NCBI GenBank assembly: GCA_905160935.1
Contig: CAJHZI010000769.1
Location: 612,001 to 676,000, forward strand
Length of the DNA stretch: 64,000 nt
DNA from: Enchytraeus crypticus
Lineage: Eukaryota; Annelida; Clitellata; Enchytraeida; Enchytraeidae
Reading direction: 5' to 3'
This document shows, piece by piece, positions 41,811 to 55,508 of this stretch. The position numbers and the translations under genes are program-made. Position 1 is the first letter of the stretch. Every line of letters begins with the position of its first letter. The notes under the pieces are model-generated. The model was not told the origin of the DNA. It did not search any database and saw nothing but the letters and a program-made list of their open reading frames with translations.

Positions 41811-42142
41811 ACAGAAATATTAAATCAGCGCAATACTTTATGCTCTCTTTTAAACCAGTAGTGCACCCCGATGATTTACTTATTTATGATTTATTTATTT
41901 TAGTTTCCGTTTGATGCTACATATGTTGATTCTCACTTTTGTCTGCTGATTTATCTGTTTTCACATTATTTGTCGGTGTTTGATGAATTTCTAAATAAAC
42001 ATATGTACTACTACTACCTTACACTTAACAACGGCAAGTTGAAGTGTGATTGCTGAATTGGATGGGTGATCAGGAGAGATTTAATATCTTGAAAACAAAA
42101 ATAGAAGCAGCTCAATTGACATCGCTACTGATTTATTCCTAC

Positions 42143-42185
<43 letters not shown>

Positions 42186-43711
42186 CCTCCTCTTTCCCTC
42201 TCCCTCCTCCTCTCTCTGTTTCTCCTCCAGAATTATAAGAATCTCGAAGGAGTTGAAAATCTGAGAGGCGTAGTGTTTCTGCAACCTTCATATGAAGGGT
42301 CACTTTAAAAGATTTATATCCTTCCTAAAGAACGTAAAATGTCTCAATATCTCAGAGTGCAAAGCTTTTGCTAAAGTTCTGGAATTTTAAATGACTATTC
42401 CTGAGGTCGTAAGATCTATTCCCAAAGAAGCTAATCCTAGATATCAGAAAATTATATCTCAGAACTCACAGGACTGGAAATAAGGATAACTGACTCTAAA
42501 CTGCCTAGCGGGTTCAATATGCGGTATTAAAAGTGATAGATTTCATAATGAATAGATATCACTGGCTGGAGCCAGTGGCGATGTCGGTAAGATACTCGAC
42601 CGCGGATCATTATGAGCGGAGTTCAAATCCTGGGCTCGCCAGTCACTGATATCGCTTTCGAATGAGGAAACTGACGTTAACATTAGCTTTACCCGCTTTT
42701 TAATGGAAACGCAATCAGAATAATTTGTGTCTAGCTTATGTAAGAAAGGTGATTTGAGAGCAGTATTTTTTACCTGTCCAAACGTAAAGGCGACATCGAT
42801 TGGAGAGGTACCGCTCTGTGCAGCTCCCGTGTCGTCAACCTGATATCATTTCACACACGTAATATGAACTTGTATCAGTGTATCAGTGTATAAGTGTATA
42901 AGTGTATCAGTGTGTCAGTATATAAATGTATAAGTGTATCAGTGTGTCAGTATATAAGTGTATCAATGCATCAGTGTGTAAGTGTATAAGTGAATAAGTG
43001 TATTAAAATATCACTGTATAAGTGTATAAGTGTATAAGTGTATAAGTGTATAAGTGTATAAGTGTATAAGTGTCTAAGTGTATAAGTGTATAAGTGTACA
43101 AGTGTATAAGTGTATCAGTGTATCAGTGTATCAGTGTATCACTGTATCAGTGTATCAGTGTATCAGTGTATCAGTGTACAAGTGTATCAGTATATAAGTG
43201 TATCAATGCATCGGTATATCAGTGTATAAATGTATAAGTGTATAAGTGTATCAGTGTGTTAGTGAATCAGTGTATCACCATATCCAACTAACGGCTAAAT
43301 TCCGAAATCAAACGCGGAATAACGCATAACATGATCATTTACAGCATGATACTTTGTAACATGGTACTTTATAACATGATACGTTATATCAAAATATTTT
43401 ATGATACACATGCCATGTAACCTCCTCTAGTTGAGCCGCTTGTGTAACGCGATTTGTTGCAATGACTCTCATCAAATGAATCCAATGCTGGAGATGTGAT
43501 TGGAAGAATTGTGGAACATTCAGATTTCCTATGTTGCTGCGATCACATCTGAAAAACATCAAAAAATAAATCTTGATCGCTTAGATTTTTTCTTGGTTTT
43601 CTTTTTTTTTAAGCGAAACTAATTTCGTTTATTTGTTCATCACAGCACAGATTAATAACGTAGTTAAATGTCTGTATTTGTAATCTGTAATTGTCAATGA
43701 ATTAAACATTG

Positions 43712-43747
<36 letters not shown>

Positions 43748-46700
43748 TTAATGTTATTTATTGCATTTTACGCTTCAAAACATAAATTGAACGTAAAGTT
43801 CAAGGCAATTAGTAAAAGAGGAATATTTTCGCTTCATTTTACATGGGAACATTAGCATGCATATAATCATCAGAGCGCTATTGGTCTAATAATACCAGTT
43901 TTGAATACATTAGATTTTGTCCATCAATACGACTTTAAAGCCCGGTTCCTCGCCATAAGACAATGCTAGGGACGTCAATGATATATATTGTGCATTTCCA
44001 GAAAACTAACGTCCATGTGTCATACACTCGAACTGGTTAAATAAAAGTAAAATTTATAAGTGATTAATATTTGCTTTGAGTACTCAACGATACAATCAAG
44101 CTGAGATGCGAAACCTGAACCTCTGCTTACCTGGAAGCTGTGCTAGCGATAGAGTCATCAAATGCGCTTATCATTTGTTACAGTAAAAATCACAAAGCAC
44201 CAATTATGCCAGTAGCGATGTCGGTAAGATACTCGACCCCGGATCAGTATGTGCGGGGTAAAAATCCTGGGCTCACCCGTCACTGACATCGCTTTCGAGT
44301 GAGGAAACTGATTAGCTTTACTAGCTTTATGTTCTATAATCTGTAGAAGATATAAGGATGCGAAAGACAGTTAAAATATTGCAATACCCTGGCGGTAGCT
44401 GGTTGGCCAGCGAATGGAAATGAACCAAAGATATGTACAGCAGAATCGCCGGACCAGAATTTTGAGCTTCAGTGGAGAAGTTAATGCTATCAGAATCATT
44501 GACAGAAGCCCCCAGTGCCGCCCAAGAACTTACGTCTCGTTCAAAATCTGCACACAGCTGTAGTACAATACGAGTAAATACAAGAGTTCACATATTTACA
44601 GAATCATCATCTTTTTCCCTTAAAGCCCAGTTTAACCAGCGTCGGGATACGAATAGACTATAAAGTTGATCCATTCGTTTAAGTTTTTGTAGTAATTTCT
44701 GGAGTTTAGGCGCTCACCAACCGAATGCCCTTTCTGACGTTGTTTTAGATCTTTTTTATTTCGCCTTCTACGACACGTGCAATGACCAACCATGTAACGC
44801 TCTACGTTAAATGGTTGGTCTTTTCTTTAAGCAACCCCGATACAACACGGGAAAAATTAAGATATTTACATAAAATATAATAAATAATGCTACGAAATTA
44901 GTATCGTTGAGTAGTGAGCTCTAACCTGACTGCCGGGTGGTCTGTCTACGTTAAACTGTCTTAGAGGTGAAGCAGTGACATGGATTAACGCATATGCTAA
45001 AAATTTAATAATGATATTGGTGGGACCATTGTTTATATTTTCAACCAACACAATTTACCTTAATAGAACATCAAACTACGGTGTAGGAAATGAAGGATTG
45101 AGATTGTATAATGTTGGATAAGGCATTTCATATTCTTTTTTAATAATACCGTAACCATAGTAATCTATAATGAATGATGTGATCCGCAAATAATACACTA
45201 AAACGTTAGAAAATATTTCCTTATCTTGACCAACTTTTCCTTTATCTGTTTCGGATGTCTTTATATCAAAACTATTGTAGTGCTCCTGTAATTGAACAAC
45301 TGCACAAGCTCTATGGCGGCATAGCTTGCGTGTTATTCTACCCAATCAATTCTATTAAAAAACACAGTTCTTTCTGAAACGAAAGTTAAATTCAACTTAA
45401 ACAAATTTAAAAGCTACAAAAGTAGCTTAGACTTATACTATATTAGCAAAGCCAATCGATAATTTCAAGTTTAGATATTAAATAAAACTCGCTCTCAATG
45501 TTCATGAGAAGCTTTTCCATATTGACCATTCGCTAGTCTTCACTGTCAAATTTTAATTTAACAAACTTTTAAATCGGTTTTATAATTAGTCTGAAAATTT
45601 AAAGGAGTCCCATTAATGTAGAAACAATTAAGGCTCAGTGTTGCATATAGCCATGTGTAATGTAATTAAATACAACTTTAGAAATTTTTACAATAAAATA
45701 TATGAGATTTAACGATAAACAATAAAGTAAAACAAAAACATAAAAATAAAAAATTATGAAGATAAAACAATGAATAAAATGAAAATGATGCATACCAATC
45801 TGTGTGCTTGCTTGAAGAACGACTGATAGTATGAGAAATCTATCTCACTGAAATACAAATATCAGGATAGCATTATATTAAATTTACGATATTTAAAACA
45901 TTTTCAGTTACGATTAAAAATCAATATAAAATATCAATTAGAGTTACTATCGTCCGAGACAAAATCGAGCATTACAGAAACAAATTCAAGCTGACGAGCG
46001 AAATGCGTACAAAAAGTGGTGCAAAGTCCAATAGTCAGAACACCTTAAAAGAGAATAATTCTTAAAACTTTTTACATCTGTAAAATACAATACGATGACG
46101 AATAGACTAGATATGTATATATAGTTATGGCTTATAGTATTTAACATAACAATTATAGTATTTAATATAGCAATTATAGTATTTTATATAACAGTCATAG
46201 TATTTTATATAACAGTCACAGTATTTAATATAACAGTCATAGTATTTTATATAACAGTCATAGTATTTTATATAACAGTCATATCAATCAATGATCCTCA
46301 TATCAAACAATCAATCAGTCAATAAGTCAATCATTTCAATCAATCAATCAATCATATCAATGAATCAATCAATTAATCAATCATATCGATCAATCAATCA
46401 TATCAACCAATAAACCAATCAACCGATCAACGGATCATATCAATCAATCAATCAATCAGTCATACCTAGAGTAGGCTGGGGAGTAGAGGTGCAATGCTGC
46501 GTAGCAATCAGCTGTGAGCTTGTACAGCATCTCAGCGTAGCTAAAACAAAAACTGTCTTCGCACTGAAATATAATAATAATCAAAATGTATTGAATTTAA
46601 AGTGTATTCACACTGTAATAAAATAATAATCAAATTGTACTGCATTTTTGATGTATGCATATATGATAAATTATAACGTTGCCAGTCATTAGGTGCTTCA

Positions 46701-48370
46701 AGATTATGTCTTTCTAAAAGTAAATGTATACAATTACAAGATCATTACACCGTTCATTGTAATATACCAACTAGACTGCACTATTATACTAATCAGCACA
46801 TTTTATACTATTCCAAAGCTTTGAAGTTTGTAATAATAAAGGTTTAACGTCCGTTTCCTCATACAAGGATGATGTCACTACAAATCGATTCACCCCAAAC
46901 GATCTGGTCTGAAAAATCATGTGATGAAGAGAAAGAAAAAGACCCTAAACGGTGCCGGTTCGGTGATCAAAAAAACAGTCAGGCAAGATGAAAAAAAAGT
47001 CTATGGTGGGATGAGATTTGTTTTCAACCAACAACGGAAAGTGGAAGTAGTAGAACATGAGCGAAGATCAGGAGGCAGAGAGTTCCAAACTGTAGGGGCG
47101 GAGAAAGAAAATGAACGTCTACCTAACGAAGTGAGAATATTAGGAATTTTGAGCAGTTTGGTATCAGAAGAACGAAGCTTACGAGAAGGTTGATATTGGA
47201 TTAGGAGATCAGAAAGGTTAGAAGGTTTACCAAAAAGAAGTGTTTTGAAAGTTATCAGAGCAATTTTATACTTACATGTAATTCTTTGAACCACAGGAAG
47301 ACAATGAAAATTATTAAGCAGGGAACTAGAAGTGGCCTGAAGCCTCGAGGTAGCAAAGAAGTCTTTGGTAGCAAAGTAAATATAGAAAACTTTAATAACT
47401 TGGAAAATCTATTTCTTTTTTAATTACATTATGACATTCCGCAAAATACACTGTTCATAAAAGTTTTAAATATGTAGTAATTTGTAAACATTTTTATTTC
47501 AAACGCTTACAATGTAAATTCTTAAAATACGTACATGCGCTTGATCTCCGGATTTTCTTTTATCCTGAAGCCACTTGTATCTTTCTGATACAGATTTCTG
47601 AAACAAAAATTGAAAGATTATATAATGTGCAAACTGTAGCTTCATTAATTCAGCTGCTGTTTGTACAATATCTGCTTCCTACATTAAGATTGCAGAGGTT
47701 TGTTAAAGAGTAATGCGATAATAGTGAAACAAACCATAGCATCTAAATCTTCAGTTCGACAGCCTATCAAATAAAACTGCTACTGTTAGATTAATGGTAA
47801 GTGAAAAGAGAAATTTATTTCAATACCGTAGTATTTTGTTAATTAGTTTAATTAGTTTGTAATTTTTTAATTAATTAAGTTTTTTGATCACCGGATTGGC
47901 ACCGTCTAGGATTTTTTCTTTCTCTTCAGCACATGTTTTTTCAGATAGTTTGGGGTGAATCGATGTGTGGTGACATGTGATGAGGGATGTCCTTGATAGC
48001 ATCCTTGTATGAGGAAACGGACGTTAAACTCTTATTATTATTATTATTATTATTATTATCAATTACTCTTTCTACAATTCGTCCACATATTATAAATTAT
48101 TCTTAGCTGCTGTCATAAGTATTTATTTAGATATACGTCTTTAGATTAGATTACTCACATTTATAATCGAGAAACATCTGATCAAGTGGCTTGTTGGCAA
48201 GTTGTTCGACAGCGGATCAGGTGATGCAAGGTTCAATCCAGTGTTACTTTTGGACTGATATGTGGGATTTTAGAATTTGCACCGTTTTTGGACCTTGTTT
48301 TTGCTCGCCGGCTTGATTTTGACTCAATACAGCTCGATGTTGTCACTGATGACTGTATCACTCTAATTAT

Positions 48371-48403
<33 letters not shown>

Positions 48404-51400
48404 TATTATTATTATTATTTTTTTTTTTTTTTTTTACCCCGGTGTAAAGAACCTGGGGTTTGATAAAAACGATTCGAGCAATACGTGCTGAATCGCCGCC
48501 CGGCTACTCGAGGTCATCAATCGGCTTAAAAGAATTGTTGAAGCAGACTGCATTAAATCTTTGCAAAGTCATGGAAAGCCTTTGCCAAAGAAAAGATGTC
48601 TCTCGCTTATCGCCGGTTTGCTCTGCAATAAGTCTGCCTATGCCATTAATAAAGTCAACTCCTTCGGGATTCATCGGGCCCATGGTTTCAATAGCCACCG
48701 GAACAACTTCATATCCTAAGGACAGATCACGGTATTTATCCAACTTCCTATAGGCGGCATGAACAGCAGCACCACCGGCTGTGACTGAAGTCGTATTCAG
48801 GTAGGAGTTTGCCATAGTGTCAATGACCGTGACGTCCCAAACGGCACATTTACCGTTGCACCAGGGCACTAAAGTCATGCCGTCCGGACGCTATTATTAT
48901 TATTATTATTATTATTAATATAGACATGCTATCGAGCAGGAAACTGACTTTAAACTTGGCTTTAGCATTTTTACATTTTAAAATCTAGTTGATCCGACAC
49001 ACTTCCACTGTTATCATGTAGCTCTGTTTCTTCTTTACTTTAATATTTATTCTTGCGGTAGTTGTCCGTGCTACGATGGTGCAAGTAGATAGTTGTAATT
49101 CTCTTTTATATCGTTTTATCAAATATATCCACGATATCTTAACGTCATAGCAGGTAGAATGGAAGGAAAAAGAGGCAGGGGAGATTAGGTATGTTAGATG
49201 ATTTAAAGGCCCACTCATATGTGGAAATGAAGAGGAAGGCGGAAGACAGAGAAGAGTGGAGGCGTTATGTATCATGGACCTGCCAGTAGGCAGTGCACTG
49301 AGAGAGAGATATATATCTTAACGATATCGAAATGATTTAGTGAGAACTATGTATAATGAACTACACATATACAGTGTAGGTATACATAAAAGCACAAGGT
49401 TATCAAAGAGGGTATATATTATACCATATACCGGATTTAACGTCCATGTCTTAGGCTATGGCAGTTGTTATTCCTTTGTATCGCTATTTCCTACCCTTTA
49501 GTCCTCAATGAGTTTATTTTTCTTACATGAACGGAAATATTCCACTCCTTTCTATTTAAAGCTTTCCTTCAATTAGATTGAAATTCCTTTCTTCAACCTA
49601 TGCCTCGAGCTTCCGCTAATCTCAATTATCGGACAGCTATCCTGTGTGTGTGTGTGATTGCTGGCACGTGCTAGTGCACAGGTTATATTCGTGTGCACTG
49701 CGTACGTTGCTATTGTATACAACTACAGTATATAAATCCTTGTTTACTTGTTTATTTATTTATTTCTTTCTTTCTTTATTTAGATCACCAAAAAGGGTCA
49801 TTCAACCCTGTACAGTTCACACGCAATGCAAACAATCAAGTAAATGCAATAAGTGAACACAATTTAAATGTGAACCATGGTGACCTTAAAACGAAAAATA
49901 AAAAGTAGAAATTAAAGAATTGAAATAAAGAAATTCAAAATAAAGAAAATTAATGATAATAGGTAGGCATAATTATACATTTAAGATCAGTATCAGTAAT
50001 AATTATTTAATAAGTACTGACGAAGATTAATATTGAAACAGTTAACGGAAGGAGATGATCGTAAATTAGGTGGAAGGAATAGCCAGTATCTAGGGCCTTG
50101 TTCTTGGGTTAAAGTGCAGATTATTGGTCTTGGTATAGTATTATTATCTTTAGTTTGACCCGCTTGCCTTGGATCTTGGACTTGCACTGTTTTGACCTCG
50201 CTTCTCTCGTGGTCTCTGTGTACTCAGTCGTCATCGTGTGGTGCTTTGTCTCCTGTTTGTGCAGAGTCTGCAAGAGATGTCCCTGACATTGCCTTACGGC
50301 GAAGAACCGGACGTTAAATTCTTATTGATTGATTGATTGATGAGTCTGTGATAGTAGGGGTCATGACACTTATTCTTGTTCTCTATTTTATTAGTCCTCA
50401 ACTCACTGCGTTGTCTAAGGACAACAACAGCAAGTACTTTGGGTATGCTGATATGAACATTTATATGTAACTCAATTTTAAGTTACATGTATGTAAGTTA
50501 AATAACAAGACTGAATATTTTAAGTATGTTAAATTAAGGAATAGTAACTATTTTAATAGTAGGTGGTATTGTATGGGTGTTAATGTATACGTATCAAATG
50601 TTGTTAAGTATATATATATATATATATATATATTTAATTTCCATTATTATATACCCTATCTAGATAATCTTACCATCTCCTGAGCTATGTGGTTATATCA
50701 AATTAATTAATAGCGTAAATAATAATATTAATGAAAGCAATCTGAACATCATCATTTGCATCATCTTCGTTGAATCCCAGTTTAACTGAGGTCGAGATAA
50801 GAATAGACCTTCTTCTCCATTTGTTTTAGATGGTTTGGTAGGAATTTCTGAAGTTTCAACCTAATGCACTTTGTGACGTTGGTAGTGTAGAGACAATTTA
50901 ATAACTTTATACGTGTCTAATCAAATATTGAAATATTTATTGGAAGCGAGACAGTCTTTCCGTATCCCGACCCTAGTTAAACTGGGATTCAAGGGAAGAA
51001 GATGATGATGAATCTAATACTGAATTATTACCTTAACAGCCGCGATGATTTCAAACTTTAGTTCTTTCGAGAAGGGACAACATCTCCTAAAGCAAGCTGA
51101 CCCATGTACCATCAACAGACATCTAATCGAGACATAAAACCAAGCACATTATCAGTGGCATTATTTGAATGCGACATTTATATTTAACAAAATATAAGTT
51201 GAATGTTTCAATAGCGCAATGGTTAGAGATGTTGATAACGTCATGAAGTTTTAAATGACAGAGTGACAGACCCTGAGGTGAACTGAACTCTCGTAGGTTC
51301 GATTCCCGGTCGCGCTGATCTGAGAGTAAAATCTCGGACATTCCTTGGACTGGATACACGGTACATAGAATAAATTTCCTAACGAATTTAACAAGTCATG

Positions 51401-54400
51401 TTAAAATTGATAGATATCAACATAGTTAATCGTTTCACTATAATATCTATTATTATTATTATTATTATTATTCATCTTCATCATCATCATCATCATCATC
51501 ATCATCTTCCCTTAAATCCCAGTTTAACAAGGGTTGGAATACGAATAGACTTTCTTTAACCATTCGTTTAAGTTTTGTGGCAATTACTGGAGCCTAGGCG
51601 CTCACCAACCGAATACCCTTTTTGACGTTGGTATGGATCTTAGTGCTTTAGTCGCCTTCTACGACACATGCAGTCACCGGTTGGTCAAATTCTTCAAACG
51701 ACCCGGACACAACACGGGGAATTATTATTATTATTATTATTATTATTATTGTTATTATTATTATTATTATTAAAAGTACATTGAATACTTAACCTTGAAA
51801 TATAATAGAAATTTTTGTATTTCAGACTCAAGTAGGCTCTGCTACAACTACTAATTATGGTATTACCGCACAGAGCTGTGGCTCTTTTATGGTCGCCTCT
51901 TTCGTATTGTTATTTGTTTATCTAACTACATGCACGTTCCTATTGTTTGTATAATCTGTGCTGTGATGAACACATAAACGATACTAAACGAAAAAAACAC
52001 TCTATGTTGTGATTGATTGGTGAGAAGCGTAAACAGTCTGTGTTGTGCTTGATTGATTGATTGATGGGAGTGTAAACACTCTATGTTGTGATTGATTGGT
52101 GAGAAGCGTAAACAGTCTGTGTTGTGATTGATTGATTGATGGGAGTATAGACACTCTATGTTGTGATTGATTGGTGAGAAGCGTAAACAGTCTGTGTTGT
52201 GATTGATTGATTGATTGATGGGAGTGTAAACACACTATGGTGTGATTGATTGATTGATGGGAATGTAAACACTCTATGGTGTGATTGATTGATTGATGGG
52301 AGTGTAAACACTCTATGGTGTGATTGATTGATTGATGGGAGTGTAAACACTCTATGGTGTGATTGATTGACTGATTGATGGGAGTGTAAACACTCTATGG
52401 TGTGATTGATTGATTGATGAGAGTGTAAACACTAATTATGGTATTACCGCACAAAGCTATGGCTCTATTATGGTAGCTTCTTTCGTATTGTTATTTGTCT
52501 ATCAAACCACATGCATGTTCCTCTTATTTGTATAATCTGTGCTGAGATGAACTAATAAACGATCTCCCTCAGTGCACTGCCAAGTGGCAGGTTCAAGATA
52601 CATATTCATACTCAAAGTCTGCTTTCTCGCTCCATAAGAGCACTCCTTAGATCAACGAGTTAATCTCTTCACAAAGTCTATGCCTTATCCATATTCCATA
52701 CCTTATGTAGCCCATAGAAATAAACTAAATTAAAAAACTAAATAAAGGAATAATTTCTACTTTGCCTGCTTTGGACATTGGACTTGCACTGTTTTGATCT
52801 CGCTTTCTCTTGTGGTCTTTGTATCCTCAGTCGTCATCGTGCGGTGCTTTGGCGCTTGTTTGTGTATAGTCTGCAAGAGACGTCCCTGGCATTGCCTTAC
52901 GGCGAGGAACCGGACGTTAAATTCTTATTGATTGATTAATTGATTGATTGATTAAAGAAAGAAGAGAAATTCTCACTGAAGCATGGCCTGCAGCCTATCT
53001 CTAGAGTTCTGATCATGGAGGGTCAACAGCTGCTTCTGTCTGACTATCAGAGCCATACAGTACTGCACAAAGTGCTCCAGTGACCTCGCCAGAGCTTCCT
53101 CCTACATGACAACATCAAGCACTGCTCTATCACTGATCTATGACATCGTTGTATTAAAATATTTAATTAGTGCAGCATAATAATACTAAATAATTAATGT
53201 TAAAATTAATACTAAATAATAAATACTAACTATCCTGTATAGGCTGTTTGTAATATTTGCTACTACTATTGTTTCACTAACTATGCAAGCTATTCTATTC
53301 AGTTAATGAATGGAATAGCTTGCATAGTTAGTCAAACAATAGTAGTAGTAAATATTAGAAAGAGCTTGAATAGTTTAAAAAATAGTAGTTAGTAAAAGAG
53401 AAAAACTGATTGAATAATTAATCAAATATAGTAGTAATAAATATGAAAAACAGCTTATTTATAAAACTTTCCCTTCCACCTAATTTACGATCATCTCGTT
53501 CCGTTAACTGTTTCAATATTAATCTTCATCAGTACTTATTAAATAATTATTAATGATACTGATCTTAAATGTATAATTATGCCTATCTATTATCATTAAT
53601 AGAATATTTCGTACATAGTAATAGCAAATATGAAAAACAGATGATAAATTAGTCAAAATATAGAAGTAAATATGAAAATAGCCTGAATAGTTTGGCAGTT
53701 GCAGTGTTTATTATTCAACATGAGGGTGCTTAGAATTACGATAGATTTAATTAGGAATTAAAGTTGAAACAACTAATTTTCACGTGGTACAAGTTGTAAC
53801 AGAAAATTTAAAATATAGCTAAGTACAAAAGCGGGCAGTACGGTTACAAAATACAAAGAAGGAAAGGAATTGAAATTCCAGTAGTCTCTGACAAAATTTC
53901 CCTTTCCTCTTTTAAGAATTTAAGAAATACTAGTTAATTATTAGAATTTAAAAAATTTATCGAGATAAGAAAATAGACTTTAAGTGTGGCTTTTATTGAT
54001 ACAATATTAACTTTATTTGCATGGATACTATCACATACAGAGTCTCTACCGAATTGGATAAGGAAATAAGAAGGCAGTACACTTGAGATCAACTAAAACC
54101 AGTATGACGCTGAATTACGCTTGAAATGTAACAGTTTTATGAATATGTCTGATATGAATATAACTGATGGATGATATGATGTAGGACAGAGAGGATTTGA
54201 TACAGTCTATTCGTATACCGACCCTGGTTAAACTGGGATTCAAGGGAAGATGATGATGATGATGATGATGATGATGAATATGTAATGGTTCATTGAAATT
54301 CTTTCGTTACTTGAACATTCTGACATTGCTCTTAGTTAATTGAGCTTCCTTGAAACACAAAATCATTCACACTTCTGTTACAAGCCATGAGCCAGTGGCG

Positions 54401-55475
54401 ATGTCGGTAAGATATTCGACCGCGGATCAGTATGTGCGGGTTTCAAATCCTGGGCTCCCCGTCACTGACATCGTTTCGAATAAGGAAACTGACGTTAACA
54501 TTAGCTTTACCAGCTTTTATCAAGCCTTATGAAAAATAAAGGACAATTTACCTGCTCGCGATATAGTTCACTTGAATTCCACTTTGAATTCAAATCCTCG
54601 AAACTCTTCATAAGAAGCTTCCAATCGAAAGGTCGGTGACAGAACTGTTGCACTAGCGCCATCCAATAGCTGAAATCAGTAAGCACCAGTTAGGCAAAAC
54701 TAGTTGAAATTTGACACCTTATAGCAGGCAAACTTTCCTGAAACGTTGGAATATAACTGAAATATGAAAGAAAAGTCTACAAAACCCATAGGCGTAACCA
54801 CGACCGAAAATCTGGGGGGACACAATCATTGGCGTATCCACGGGGGGGCGGGAGCCTACCCTCCACCCGTTATACCCGCCGATAAAAGAGGTAATTGAAA
54901 GAAGAATGGAAGAAATTAGAGAAGTCAAAGACTGTGGTGTTGGATGATTTGATAATCTATTCGTAAATTGATTTGAAGAGAAAGGCAGAGGATGGAAGTA
55001 GGTAGAGGAATTGTATGCCATGAACCTGCCAATAGGCAGTGCACGGAGAGAGAAGCTGCGTATATCTCAAAAAACGATGACAATAATTGATGGCAGAGTA
55101 TAACTAAGTAACAACATTCACTTCTAGCTGTCTCAAAGCTAGTTCATTGTTATTATTATTATTATGAAACCATATTTTTATTATTTTAATGATAAGAAAT
55201 CAACCAATCAATCAATAAGAATTTAACGTCCGGTTCCTCGCCATAATGCAATGTCAGGGACGTCAATCAGTTGAGATGTATCAGCTGCAGCTTATAGAGA
55301 ATAGTACCAGACAATAACCATTATTAGTGATATATTTAAGCCATTTTAGAAGATAATCAGACGGAAAAGATAAAGCTAATTGCAGAGTTTAAACAAACAA
55401 AAACTAACAATTTGACAATTAACTCAAATAACAAAATTAATAATAATAATTAGCGATAGTTCGTTTTAATTAATA

Positions 55476-55508
<33 letters not shown>

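Noticed and set aside
47001-47294. Stand-alone host gene on the minus strand
   Set aside because: [19 protein letters not shown]-type sequence is the usual C-terminus of LINE polyproteins.
48504-48878. Extra BAIAP3 exon in the 5.4-kb intron
   Set aside because: Same strand and open, but the motifs are those of a LINE restriction-like endonuclease and it ends in a poly(A) tail.
52002-52350. Minus-strand ORFs with repeated [13 protein letters not shown]
   Set aside because: Minisatellite translation.
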